DNA from: Pseudomonadota bacterium
GTDB lineage: Bacteria; Myxococcota_A; Polyangia; Polyangiales; Polyangiaceae
NCBI GenBank assembly: GCA_023398955.1
Contig: JAEWRL010000239.1
Coordinates: forward strand, 1-18,776
DNA length: 18,776 bases
Direction: 5' to 3'
This document shows positions 1 to 7,764 of this stretch, piece by piece. The position numbers and the translations under genes are program-made. Numbering within the stretch: the stretch's first letter is position 1; each line of letters opens with the position of its first letter. The notes below the pieces were generated by a model. The model did no database searches, had not been told where the DNA came from, and worked only from the letters and a program-made list of their open reading frames with translations.

Positions 1-2
1 GG

Positions 3-98
3 GAAGAACCTGGCAACGACAACGGAGTCTCAGACGCAATTCACCGTCGCAAGAGGCTTGGTGGTATTCTCAACTTCTATCACCGGAATGCAGCGTAA
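3..98 (+). CDS. C-terminal end of an integrase-type transposase (partial, cut by window edge)
   Basis: An open frame enters from the left edge and ends at TAA (96-98). The 31 visible residues include HRRKRLGGILNFYHRNAA just before the stop. From memory, a short basic stretch followed by RLGGxLNxYxRxAA is the usual tail of a group of rve/integrase-core (DDE) transposases found in insertion sequences of planctomycetes and myxobacteria. The catalytic core lies outside the window, so the family cannot be fixed. No terminal inverted repeat can be recognised, because only one end of the element is present. It lies on the 3' side of the neighbouring tRNA-Asn gene. The fragment could be the end of an intact element or a remnant. 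Confidence 0.5.
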   Translation, partial: EEPGNDNGVSDAIHRRKRLGGILNFYHRNAA

Positions 99-110
99 TT
101 GCTGGCGTTG

Positions 111-139
111 AGTATTCGGACACTACGGGCTTCCGTCAA
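111..139 (-). promoter_or_regulatory. sigma70-like promoter motif facing left
   Basis: On the minus strand TTGACG (139-134) is followed after exactly 17 nt by AATACT (116-111), a 4/6 match to TATAAT. It points out of the window, antisense to the transposase tail. It could drive genes to the left or be chance. Motif match only. Confidence 0.2.
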
Positions 140-141
140 GC

Positions 142-158
142 AACGGGTCGGTCCCGTT
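142..158 (-). terminator. short hairpin 3' of tRNA-Asn
   Basis: AACGGG and CCCGTT form a perfect 6-bp stem around a 5-nt loop, 17 nt downstream of the tRNA CCA end. No U-tract follows on either strand, so it is at best a weak 3'-end or processing hairpin. Confidence 0.25.
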
Positions 159-174
159 TGCGTCAAGCTACTTT

Positions 175-250
175 TGGCTCCAGCGGTAGGACTCGAACCT
201 ACGACCAATCGGTTAACAGCCGACCGCTCTACCGACTGAGCTACGCTGGA
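175..250 (-). tRNA. tRNA-Asn (anticodon GUU)
   Basis: The minus strand folds as a canonical 76-nt tRNA. The acceptor stem is TCCAGCG/CGCTGGA, with discriminator G and an encoded CCA (177-175). The D-arm contains TAGCTCAGTCGGTAGAGC, the anticodon loop reads CTGTTAACC (anticodon GTT, Asn), and the T-arm contains GGTTCGAGTCC. It decodes AAC/AAU. It stands alone in the visible sequence, and its 3' end faces the transposase remnant. tRNA 3' ends are common integration sites, but no duplicated 3'-end sequence is visible here. Confidence 0.97.
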
Positions 251-268
251 TCGGTATGAGAGGCGCGA

Positions 269-296
269 AGACTAGCCAGGCGCGCCCTGACGTCAA
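269..296 (-). promoter_or_regulatory. possible tRNA-Asn promoter
   Basis: On the minus strand TTGACG (296-291) is followed after 16 nt by TAGTCT (274-269), about 20 nt before the tRNA 5' end at 250. The -35 box is good and the -10 box poor. The position fits a stable-RNA promoter. Confidence 0.3.
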
Positions 297-372
297 GCGA
301 AACCGACCGAGCGCGCCCCCAATCCTTTTCGCGACTTGACTGTGCGGCCGAAGGAGTGACATAGGGCGGACC

Positions 373-1953
373 GTGACGGAGACGCCCGCTTCCCGCGCCG
401 AGACTAGCCCGAAGAGTGCTGCCGCCTCCCCCGCCGAGGACGTGGCCCGCAGCGCGGGGCGTGGCGGGCTCGCCGTCGCGTTCGCGAAGGTGTACTTCAT
501 CCTCACGGGGATGGTGCAGCAGATGGCCCTGCCGCAGATCCTCGGCTTGGGCGGCTACGGGGCGCTGAGCACCGTGCAATCCGCGTCGAGCATCGCCTAC
601 AACCCGGTTGTCAGCATGAGCATCCAGGGCGTGAGCCGCGCCGTGGCCCAGAGCCACGAAGCGGACCAGCCCGCCGCGGTGCGCCGTACTCTCACCATCC
701 ACGCCCTGCTCACCCTGCCCTTCGCCGTCGCGTTCTTCGTGCTGGCGCGGCCCATCGCTGGACTCTTCAACGCCCCCCACGTCAGCGGCGCGCTGCAGCT
801 CGTGAGCGGCGTGTTGCTCTTCTACGGCCTCTACGCGCCGCTCGTCGGCGTACTGAACGGAAAGAAGCGCTTCCTGGCCCAGGCGGGCTTCGACATCCTG
901 GCGGCTACCCTGCGTACCGTAGGCCTGCTCGCGGGGGCCTGGTACTTCGCGAAGTCCTTCGATAAGGGCGTGGAGGGGGCCATCGGCGGCTTCGTCGTGG
1001 CGGCTGCCTGCGTCTTCGTCACCTGCCTTTCCGTTGTGGGCATCGGGAAGGCAGGTCACGGGCGTCCCACGGCCCGCCAGCACCTCGTGTTCCTCGGGCC
1101 GCTCTTCGCCGGGCAAGTGCTCATGAACTTGCTCCTCCAGGCGGACTCCCTGCTGCTGCGGCGCTTCTCCGGCGAAGCGGCGGAGGCCGCGGGGCTCGCC
1201 CTGACGGCGGCCGATCCCCTGGTGGGGGCCTACCGCGCGACCCAGCTCTTCTGCTTTCTGCCTTACCAGCTGCTCATCGCCATCACCTTCGTCCTCTTCC
1301 CCATGCTGGCCACCGCGTACAGGGATGGGGATCGGGAGGCGGTGGCGCTCTACGTACGCACAGGGGTACGGTTGGCGCTGGTGATTGCCGGGGCCATGAT
1401 CAGCGTCACCTCGGGCTTGAGCGAAGGGCTCTTGCGGCTAGTGTTCCCCGCGGAGGCCGCGGAGCTTGGCACCGCGAGCATGCAAGTACTGACGTTGGGG
1501 TTCGGGTTTTTCTCCGTGCTGGCCATCTTCAACGCCGTGCTGACGAGTCTGAAGCGCGAGCGCGCAGCCGCGTTCGTCATCGCCCTGGCCGTGCTGCTCG
1601 TCTCGGCACTCTGCTTCCTGCGGGTGCGCGGGGCGCCCTTTGGTCCCGAGCTCCTGTGGCGTACCGCCCTCGCCACCTCTGCAGGGCTCGTCCTGGCGAC
1701 CCTGAGCGCCGCCGCGCTGGTCAAGAAGACGGCCGGCGCCGTGGTGGCGCCCCTGAGCCTCGTGCGGGTCCTGATTGCGCTGGCCGTAGCCGTCACTGTC
1801 GGGAGACACCTGCCCTACATGGGCAAGGCCATGACGTTGGTCTTCAGCGGCCTCGTCGCGGCAGTCTACGTCGTCGTGCTGCTGCTGACGCGGGAGCTGA
1901 CGGCGGCCGATGCGCGTATCGTCGGGCGTGTGCTCGGCCGGGGAAGGGCCTGA
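373..1953 (+). CDS. MOP-superfamily lipid-linked oligosaccharide flippase (Wzx/RfbX-like)
   Basis: This 526-residue polytopic inner-membrane protein has about 12-14 hydrophobic segments, starting near residue 35 after an Ala/Ser/Glu-rich soluble N-terminus. The opening (FAKVYFILTGMVQQMALPQILGLGGYG) and the 'FYGLYAPLVGVLNGKKRFLAQAGFDILAATLR' type signature, split by helices, are typical of polysaccharide-biosynthesis flippases, which move lipid-linked glycans across the inner membrane. The substrate is unknown, and no glycosyltransferase genes flank it, so it is an orphan. The GTG start at 373 is the first start in frame. An AAGGAG at 351-356 lies 16 nt upstream, which is too far for a good ribosome site, while AGGGCGG sits close to the start. 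A TTGACT (336-341) with a weak CATAGG (360-365) would make the mRNA nearly leaderless. MurJ-like function is a less likely alternative. Confidence 0.8.
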   Translation: MTETPASRAETSPKSAAASPAEDVARSAGRGGLAVAFAKVYFILTGMVQQMALPQILGLGGYGALSTVQSASSIAYNPVVSMSIQGVSRAVAQSHEADQPAAVRRTLTIHALLTLPFAVAFFVLARPIAGLFNAPHVSGALQLVSGVLLFYGLYAPLVGVLNGKKRFLAQAGFDILAATLRTVGLLAGAWYFAKSFDKGVEGAIGGFVVAAACVFVTCLSVVGIGKAGHGRPTARQHLVFLGPLFAGQVLMNLLLQADSLLLRRFSGEAAEAAGLALTAADPLVGAYRATQLFCFLPYQLLIAITFVLFPMLATAYRDGDREAVALYVRTGVRLALVIAGAMISVTSGLSEGLLRLVFPAEAAELGTASMQVLTLGFGFFSVLAIFNAVLTSLKRERAAAFVIALAVLLVSALCFLRVRGAPFGPELLWRTALATSAGLVLATLSAAALVKKTAGAVVAPLSLVRVLIALAVAVTVGRHLPYMGKAMTLVFSGLVAAVYVVVLLLTRELTAADARIVGRVLGRGRA

Positions 1954-2087
1954 ACGCGCCGGAAATGCCGGCACGCGCAAGCGGCGAGGGCCCGCGGGGG
2001 CTAACTCGCGCGTCATCGCGGCCGTACTGTGCTGGCTAGTCGCGTCGTGATGCGCCGAGAGCCACCGCGCGGGTGCAAGGAGCCCCA

Positions 2088-3191
2088 ATGGCCCAACGAA
2101 GTCAAGTCGGCATCATGGTCAAGGAAACCCTGGACAACCTCCTGAGGTTCGGGGTCAGCAATGGCGCCTCGGACATCCACCTGGAGGTCGGGGCACCGCC
2201 CTGCTACCGGGTCAAGGGCGAGCTCCTACGTGCCCGCGCGGAACCTCTCACGCCCGAGCAGACGCTCGCCGCCGCCACCCTCCTCCTCGGCGACCGCGAG
2301 CTCGACCTCTCGGACCGCTTCACCGAGCACGACAGCAGCTACAGCATCGCCGGCCTGAGCCGCTTTCGAGTCTCGATCTTCCGCCAGCGCGGCAGCGTGG
2401 GCTGTATCCTGCGCTCCATCCCTTACGCCATCCCGACCCCGGAGGAGCTGGGGCTGCCTGAGGTACTCAAAGACATCATCAAGGCGCGGCGCGGACTCGT
2501 CCTGGTGACGGGCGCGACGGGCTCCGGGAAATCGACGACAATCGCATCCCTCGTGCAGCTCATCAACGAGACTCGCAACTGTCATATCATTACCATAGAG
2601 GACCCTATCGAGTTCCTCTTTCCCAACAAGCGCTCCCTCGTGATTCAGCGGGAGGTGGGGACCGACACCCGCACCTATGAGGAGGCGCTCGTCGCGGCCC
2701 TGCGCCAGGACCCCGATGTGATCATGCTCGGGGAGATCCGCGACAAGACGACCGCGTCCATCTGCATCAAGGCCGCAGAGACGGGGCACCTGGTGATCAG
2801 CACCCTGCACACGCCGGACGTGATAAGCACCTTGAAGAGGCTGACGGGGCTCTTCTCGAGCGGAGATCTGGCGTCGGAGATGGCGCGCCTCGCCGACTGC
2901 CTGCAGGCCCTCGTCTCGCTGCGGCTCGTCCCGCGCGCCGACGGCAAGGGCCTGGTGCCCGCCGTGGAGATCCTGCGGGCAACCCACACCATCCAGTCGT
3001 GCATCCGTGACCCGAACCAGCACGGGGACATCCTCCAGCACGTCGTGGCAGGCCGTGAGATGTACGGCATGCAGACATTCGACGCGCACCTCATCGAGCT
3101 GGTGGGCGCCGGGGTCATCACCTTCGAAGCTGCAAAGGCGGTAGCAAGCCGCCCAACGGAGCTCGAGCGAGCCCTCATGCTCGACGGCTGA
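2088..3191 (+). CDS. PilT-like type IV pilus retraction ATPase
   Basis: This 367-residue cytoplasmic hexameric ATPase of the PilT/PilU branch of the secretion-ATPase superfamily powers pilus retraction in characterised relatives. The N-terminal PAS-like domain contains 'GASDIHLEVGAPP'. Walker A GATGSGKST is at 142-150, the Asp box TIEDPIEF follows, Walker B DVIMLGEIRD is at 210-219 and the His box TGHLVISTLHT at 232-242. The C-terminus carries GMQTFDAHLIELVGAG, typical of PilT. The AIRNLIRE motif needed for retraction in classical PilT reads TIQSCIRD here, so this may be a PilU-like or divergent paralogue. Start chosen at ATG 2088, with AAGGAG (2077-2082) 5 nt upstream; a GTG at 2073 is in frame but lacks such a site. 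No other pil gene is in the window. It is separated by 134 nt from the flippase, which is probably unrelated. Confidence 0.88.
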   Translation: MAQRSQVGIMVKETLDNLLRFGVSNGASDIHLEVGAPPCYRVKGELLRARAEPLTPEQTLAAATLLLGDRELDLSDRFTEHDSSYSIAGLSRFRVSIFRQRGSVGCILRSIPYAIPTPEELGLPEVLKDIIKARRGLVLVTGATGSGKSTTIASLVQLINETRNCHIITIEDPIEFLFPNKRSLVIQREVGTDTRTYEEALVAALRQDPDVIMLGEIRDKTTASICIKAAETGHLVISTLHTPDVISTLKRLTGLFSSGDLASEMARLADCLQALVSLRLVPRADGKGLVPAVEILRATHTIQSCIRDPNQHGDILQHVVAGREMYGMQTFDAHLIELVGAGVITFEAAKAVASRPTELERALMLDG

Positions 3192-3238
3192 GGGCTGCTT
3201 TCACGCGGACGGCTGAGGGCTGCTTTCACGCGGACGGC
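3183..3238. repeat. 25-bp tandem duplication between two convergent genes
   Basis: Two exact 25-bp copies (3183-3207 and 3208-3232) are followed by 6 nt of a third. Each copy contains a TGA on the plus strand and a TCA (TGA on minus). The pilT-like gene stops in copy 1 and the ABC gene, reading the other way, stops in copy 2. The duplication therefore duplicated both stop codons and spaced the two genes apart. Confidence 0.95.
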
Positions 3239-4188
3239 GGGCGGACGCTGCCCGTCGCAGAACCGATGGCCTCCCGCACGAAGAGATCCTCCAGGGTCTC
3301 CTGGCGCGGGATGAGCTCGTGGACCTCCACCCCCGGGTGCGTCAGGATGCGCCGGAGCTGATCCTGGGAGGCAGCCACCCCCTCGCACTCGACGACGAGG
3401 CGCCCACCGGCGCGACGCAGCGCCCTTCCCTCCGCCTCGAGGGCGGCGGCCAGCGCGTCGAAGCGGCCCCCAACGACGATGTCCACCCGCTGCACCTCGC
3501 GGTTCAGGAGCTCCCCCAGGCTGCCGGAGACCACTACCTCGCCGCGCCGAAGGATTGTCACGCGGTCACAGAGGGTCTCCACGTCGTTGAGGATATGAGT
3601 GGAGAAGAAAATGGTGCGACCTTGGCGGCGTTCCTCCAGGATGAGGTCGCGCACCTCCTTGCGTCCCACCGGGTCCAAGCCGCTCATGGGCTCGTCAAGG
3701 ATGAGAAGCTCCGGGTCGGCAACCAGGGCGGCTGCGAGGCCCGTGCGCTGCAGCATGCCCTTGGAGAGGCGCCGCACTTGGCGGTCAGCCGCGTAAGCGA
3801 TACCAACCTGTTCGAGGACGCGGCGGGTCCTGTCGCGCAGAGCCCTCCCGCGTAGCCCCGAGAGCCGCCCGCAGAGCGCCACGAACTCGAGGGGCGTCAG
3901 GAACGGATAGACGTAGGGGTTCTCCGGCATGAAGCCGATGCGCCGCCGGGCGGCAGCGCTCGGGATGGGATGCCCGAAGAGGGTCGCTCTCCCTGCTGTC
4001 GGAGCGATCAGGCCCGTGAGCATCTTGATCGTCGTCGTCTTCCCCGCGCCGTTGGGGCCCAAGAAGCCGAAAATGTCGCCGCGGTGCACCTGGAACGAGA
4101 CGCCCTTCACCGCCTGGACGCGGCGCATCCAGAAGCCCTGGCGGAACTCCTTCCTCAGCCCTTCTACGACGATCAGTGCTTCGGTCAT
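3226..4188 (-). CDS. ABC transporter ATP-binding protein (CcmA/ABC-2 export type), orphan
   Basis: This 320-residue nucleotide-binding subunit would couple ATP hydrolysis to an ABC-2-type export permease at the inner membrane. Walker A GPNGAGKT is at 44-51 and the Q-loop region reads GFMPENPYVYP (E in place of Q, seen in this branch). The signature is LSKGMLQ at 141-147, a variant of LSGGQ. Walker B LLILDEP is at 161-167, the D-loop GLDP at 170-173, and the switch His is in STH (H198). About 100 C-terminal residues after the core probably contact the permease or regulate activity. The start is ATG 4188, with no strong Shine-Dalgarno. No permease gene adjoins it: its 5' neighbour is divergent and its 3' neighbour convergent, so the partner must be encoded elsewhere. 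The substrate cannot be inferred. Confidence 0.88.
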   Translation of the reverse strand: MTEALIVVEGLRKEFRQGFWMRRVQAVKGVSFQVHRGDIFGFLGPNGAGKTTTIKMLTGLIAPTAGRATLFGHPIPSAAARRRIGFMPENPYVYPFLTPLEFVALCGRLSGLRGRALRDRTRRVLEQVGIAYAADRQVRRLSKGMLQRTGLAAALVADPELLILDEPMSGLDPVGRKEVRDLILEERRQGRTIFFSTHILNDVETLCDRVTILRRGEVVVSGSLGELLNREVQRVDIVVGGRFDALAAALEAEGRALRRAGGRLVVECEGVAASQDQLRRILTHPGVEVHELIPRQETLEDLFVREAIGSATGSVRPPSA

Positions 4189-4300
4189 GTTCGCGAGACC
4201 CGCAATCTACCCAAGTTGTCCGGAAAAGTCCTGGCGCGACGTGCAAGAATGCTTCGGCAGCGGACAAAAGGATGATAAAAGGGCACTGACGTCGGCTGGT

Positions 4301-4313
4301 CGTACCAGGTACG
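4301..4313. promoter_or_regulatory. perfect 6-1-6 palindrome upstream of the ompA-like gene
   Basis: CGTACCAGGTACG is a perfect inverted repeat, 31 nt before the ATG of the outer-membrane protein gene and 113 nt from the divergent ABC start. It could be an operator in the shared intergenic region or a small mRNA hairpin. No known regulator motif is recognised. Confidence 0.3.
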
Positions 4314-4344
4314 CGCATCGCGCCGTCCCGCAACCGAGGGATTC

Positions 4345-6918
4345 ATGAGAACTGTCCGCTTCGCCGCGCTTGGCTTGATGAGCTCGCTGGCTTTCAGCTC
4401 GCTAACCCTCACCACCTCTGGCAGCGCCCAGGACCTGCCGCCGCCGCTCCCGCCGCCCCTTCCCACCGACGATCCTTCCTCCGCGCCCCCACCGCCGCCG
4501 CCGCCACCACCGCCGCCACCGAGTGAGCCCGACGCTGCGGAGTCGGCGCCACCCCCTGTTGGTGCCTCACCGGGCGGCGCTGAAGCCCAGCCGCCGTCTG
4601 CTGCGCCGCAACCCGGAACGTCCGGAGCCAATGGGTCGCAATCCGGAGCGGCTGTCGAGGATCCCTTCGCCGCCGAGGGGGACTGGCCCGGCGTCGATCC
4701 CTTCGCGGAGACGGACGCCACGGCTGGGGCAGGAGCCGATGACGAAGTTGAGGAGGGAGCCCCCGTTGCCGGGGAGCAGGAAGCGCGCCGGGCTTCCCTG
4801 CGGGTTCACAATGGCCTCGGGTCCTGGACCGGCTTGCTCCACGTCCGCGAGGCAGGCTCGGGGGCACCGGGCACGTTCCGCATGAGCCTCATCACGAGCT
4901 ATTTCTCCTCCAGCGAGTTCCTCTGTCAGGGCGCCGCCGACTGCCCTCGCGCAGACAACGGGGAGATGGGCACGGACGACGCGAGCCGCGTCACGGGTCG
5001 CCTGAGTCTCAGCCTGACGCCTCTGCCCTACCTCGAAGGCTTCTTGGGGATCCACACCATGGCCAGCCACAACAGCCAGGGCATCCCCCAGCTCCTGCAG
5101 GTGCTCGGTGACACGAACTTCGGCGTCAAGGTCTTCACCCCGCCGGAGCCTGACCGAACCTTCTCCTTTGGCGGAGAGCTCAGCTTCTGGGTGCTCAACG
5201 GGACCGGGGACGTCGGGCTCGATCTGAGCGGCACCAGCGTCGATATCACCGCCATCGCCAGCGCGGACTTCTCGAACCGCAGCAATCCCGAGGATGCCGT
5301 ACCACTGCGCCTCCACGCCAACCTAGGCTACCTCATCGACAACGCCGGTGAGATCGTGGAGGACACGGAGGCGCGCCGCGGCGCGCGCATCACCCGCATC
5401 GAACGCTTCGGGCTGGACATCGACAGAGTGGATTTCGTCCATTTCGGGCTCGCTGCCGAATACGTCCATGAGTCCGTGCGGCCCTTCGTCGAGTGGACCT
5501 GGGACATCCCCTCGAACCGCCAAGGCTACACGTGCTTCGCGGAGCGTGCCTACCCGCGCGACGGCTGCCTCCGCGACGACGGGGACTTCGGGGCCCATCC
5601 CTCGCGGCTCACCCTGGGCGCCCGCGCCTACCCTTGGTTCGACGGCTTCTCCCTCATCGGCGCCCTCGACATCGGCACGGGTGCCACGAACCGCTTCATC
5701 GAGGAGGTCTCCCCCGAGCCTCCATGGCAACTCTACTTCGGCATTGGGCTGGCTGTCGATCCCTCGCCTCCGCCTCCGCCTCCGCCTCCGCCCCTGGAGC
5801 CCGAGCCCGTCCACCTGCCGACCCGGACCCTGCAGGGCGTCGTCATCAATGCCGAGACGCGCGAGCCAGTGCCCGACGCGAAGCTCCGATACCGCGACGC
5901 GCCCCTCACGGGCATGATCGCCGGCCAGGACGGCACCTTCCGCAGCGTCGATCTGGCTCCCGGCAGTTATACCCTCACCGTGCAGGCTCAGGGTTTCCGC
6001 GACGGCGAGTGCGTCGTCGACGTGCCCGAGGCCGCTCCCTTGCCGGAGGCGGCGCCAGCTGGCGCGCCCGGCGCGAATGCCGCTGGTGTGGAGGGGGTCC
6101 CCGAGGGGGCCGCGGCGGACCCGATGGCGGTCCCGGAGTACGGCCCCGACGGGCTGCCCATCGACTCCGGGGAGGCGCAGTACGGCCCCGACGGCATGCC
6201 GCTCGGCGACGGTGTCGATCCCAACGCCGACATCGTGATTCCCGTCGAGTGTCCTCTCGAGGCATTGCCACCTCTCGGCGCCGTGGAAGGCGTCCTGCGC
6301 GACGCGGCCACGGGGACACCCGTGGCGAATGGCAGCGTCATCATCGCCGACAAGCTTGGGCGCGAGCTACGCCTGGAAGCGAGCGCCTCGGGCGAGTTCC
6401 GCTTCACGAACGTACCGCCTGGCATGGTGCGGCTCACTGTGATCAAGACGGGCTACTTGCCCGCCGTCGCAGAGCTCGAGATCACCGCGCACGAGGAGAA
6501 GGAAGCACGCATTCGGCTGAACCCCCTGCCCACCGAGCCCAGCGTGAAGGTAGGAGGCAAGGAGCTGAAGATGTCGCGGCCCATCCAGTTCGAAGAGGGT
6601 TCGGCGCGGCTCGCCCCCGATTCCATCGTGGTCGTCCAAGAGGTGGCTCACGTCCTGCAAGAGCACCCGGAGATCCGCAGCCTCGAGATCCAAGCCCACA
6701 CGGACGTCGAAGGCGGCGAGGACACGAACAAGCGTCTCAGCGAAGAGCGCGCCGACCTGGTGCGTCGCGCCCTCGTCGACCTGGGCGTGGACGCCGGGCG
6801 GCTCACGGCGGTCGGTGTCGGACAGAGCAAGCCCGCCGTGCCGGGCGCCACCGACGCGAACCGCGCACGCAACAATCGCATCCAGCTCCTCATCAAGAGC
6901 CAAGACGCTGGCGAGTGA
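4345..6918 (+). CDS. OmpA-family outer-membrane protein with Pro-rich region and two CarboxypepD_reg-like domains
   Basis: This is an 857-residue envelope protein. A signal peptide covers residues 1-28 (probable cleavage GSA/QD), followed by a Pro-rich linker with 12 consecutive prolines (about 52-63) and an acidic Gly/Ala region. Residues 150-470 are rich in aromatic, alternating beta strands and are probably a barrel; they contain Cys in two short loops. A second proline run (about 474-484) leads to two beta-sandwich (carboxypeptidase regulatory-like) domains at about 493-560 (GVVINAETREPVPDAKL) and 642-725 (GVLRDAATGTPVANGSV). These are separated by a low-complexity spacer with a repeated QYGPDGxP-type motif. 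An OmpA peptidoglycan-binding domain (about 740-852) ends with AHTDVEGGEDTNKRLSEERA and RARNNRIQLLI. It likely anchors the outer membrane to the wall. The start is ATG 4345 with GAGGG 4 nt upstream. Its stop is 3 nt from the convergent rbfA stop. Confidence 0.85.
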   Translation: MRTVRFAALGLMSSLAFSSLTLTTSGSAQDLPPPLPPPLPTDDPSSAPPPPPPPPPPPPSEPDAAESAPPPVGASPGGAEAQPPSAAPQPGTSGANGSQSGAAVEDPFAAEGDWPGVDPFAETDATAGAGADDEVEEGAPVAGEQEARRASLRVHNGLGSWTGLLHVREAGSGAPGTFRMSLITSYFSSSEFLCQGAADCPRADNGEMGTDDASRVTGRLSLSLTPLPYLEGFLGIHTMASHNSQGIPQLLQVLGDTNFGVKVFTPPEPDRTFSFGGELSFWVLNGTGDVGLDLSGTSVDITAIASADFSNRSNPEDAVPLRLHANLGYLIDNAGEIVEDTEARRGARITRIERFGLDIDRVDFVHFGLAAEYVHESVRPFVEWTWDIPSNRQGYTCFAERAYPRDGCLRDDGDFGAHPSRLTLGARAYPWFDGFSLIGALDIGTGATNRFIEEVSPEPPWQLYFGIGLAVDPSPPPPPPPPPLEPEPVHLPTRTLQGVVINAETREPVPDAKLRYRDAPLTGMIAGQDGTFRSVDLAPGSYTLTVQAQGFRDGECVVDVPEAAPLPEAAPAGAPGANAAGVEGVPEGAAADPMAVPEYGPDGLPIDSGEAQYGPDGMPLGDGVDPNADIVIPVECPLEALPPLGAVEGVLRDAATGTPVANGSVIIADKLGRELRLEASASGEFRFTNVPPGMVRLTVIKTGYLPAVAELEITAHEEKEARIRLNPLPTEPSVKVGGKELKMSRPIQFEEGSARLAPDSIVVVQEVAHVLQEHPEIRSLEIQAHTDVEGGEDTNKRLSEERADLVRRALVDLGVDAGRLTAVGVGQSKPAVPGATDANRARNNRIQLLIKSQDAGE

Positions 6919-6921
6919 GGC

Positions 6922-7293
6922 TCAGTCGGAGTCGGCCTTGGGTTCCTGCTCGATCTCGCGCAGGATCTCCTCGACACGCCGTTCCGCGTCGAGCCCTGTG
7001 TCGTAGGTGAAGCGGAGCTCCGGCACACGGCGCAGGCGCAGCTTGGGCGCCAGGCCGCGCCGCAGCCGCGTGCTGGCGCGGTGGAGGCGGCGCGTCACGT
7101 CGCTCCGCTTCTGCGGATCCTCGTCACCGACGAGCAAGCGCACCGAGACATGCGCCACGGCGAGGTCGTCGTTCACCTCGATGCCCGTGACGACGAGGTT
7201 CGTCAGCACCACGTCGCTCAGATCGCGCCGCAGTGCGTCCGTCAGATAGCTTCGGATCGTCTCTGCAACGCGCTGGGACCGCCGCCCATTCAT
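6922..7293 (-). CDS. rbfA: Ribosome-binding factor A
   Basis: This 123-residue single KH-like protein binds the 30S subunit and helps late 16S rRNA 5'-end maturation and cold adaptation. The N-terminus (RRSQRVAETIRSYLTDALRRDLSD), the central VTGIEVNDDLAVAHVSV, and the final PELRFTYDTGLDAERRVEEIL are the standard RbfA segments. The length is normal. GGAG lies 8 nt before the ATG at 7293. It is the last gene of the rimP-nusA-infB operon, 21 nt after ylxP. The usual next gene, truB, is absent; instead the gene ends 3 nt from a convergent outer-membrane gene. Confidence 0.95.
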   Translation of the reverse strand: MNGRRSQRVAETIRSYLTDALRRDLSDVVLTNLVVTGIEVNDDLAVAHVSVRLLVGDEDPQKRSDVTRRLHRASTRLRRGLAPKLRLRRVPELRFTYDTGLDAERRVEEILREIEQEPKADSD

Positions 7294-7314
7294 GACCGCT
7301 TCTCCATGCTATTC

Positions 7315-7725
7315 CTACTCACGGTCGGGTTCCTTGGTGGAGCCCGCCCAGGGCAGGTCGCTCATCCCCTCGTCCTCGCGAGACACGTCGCCCTCGGGCA
7401 ACGGCTCGAGCCGCAGGGGGAGGGAGCTGCCCCCAGAGCCAAAGGCGATCGTCTCCGTGCGCACCTCCGCCAGCACCGCATCCGGCAGGCGATTCGCGAG
7501 GGCGACGACCTGATCCATGACCTCATCGCAACGGGCAGCAGCCCCGGAGACCATGGCGAACGCCAGCTCCGCGACCTGATAGCGCTCCACGTCACCCACC
7601 TCCGCAACACTGACGGGATAGCGGGCTCGCACTCTGTCCTTGAAGCTCCGCACGACCTGCCGGCGCGCCTTCAACGAGGCCGCGCCGGGGATCTGCAGCA
7701 CCACTTTTGTTACCTTGACGAACAT
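7315..7725 (-). CDS. ylxP: DUF503 family protein (YlxP-like)
   Basis: This 136-residue protein begins MFVKVTKVVLQIPGAASLKARRQVVRSFKDRVRA, split here by the usual 'SLKxKR' turn, and continues with the 'YPVSVAEVGDVERYQVAELAFAMVSG'-type segment of DUF503. Family members are about 95 residues; this one adds an acidic tail of about 40 residues rich in Pro/Glu/Asp. YlxP sits between infB and rbfA in many bacteria, exactly as here, and is thought to be linked to ribosome biogenesis, but its biochemical role is not established. No clear Shine-Dalgarno precedes the ATG at 7725. It lies 39 nt downstream of the infB stop. Confidence 0.88.
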   Translation of the reverse strand: MFVKVTKVVLQIPGAASLKARRQVVRSFKDRVRARYPVSVAEVGDVERYQVAELAFAMVSGAAARCDEVMDQVVALANRLPDAVLAEVRTETIAFGSGGSSLPLRLEPLPEGDVSREDEGMSDLPWAGSTKEPDRE

Positions 7726-7764
7726 GGCTGGCGCCAGCGCGACCGCCCGGGCGCCACGGGGGGG

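Noticed and set aside
134..298. Three copies of CGTCAAGC (134, 161, 291) as attachment-site repeats around tRNA-Asn
   Set aside because: Eight bases is too short, and they do not match the tRNA 3' end. On the minus strand they read as TTGACG -35-like motifs, a simpler explanation.
1957..1971. GCCGG/CCGGC hairpin just after the flippase stop as a terminator
   Set aside because: Only a 5-bp stem with no T-tract in a GC-rich background; not distinguishable from chance.
5493..7010. 505-residue frame overlapping the OmpA gene and rbfA
   Set aside because: The product is Arg/His/Pro-rich, low-complexity, frame-shifted translation of the OmpA gene.
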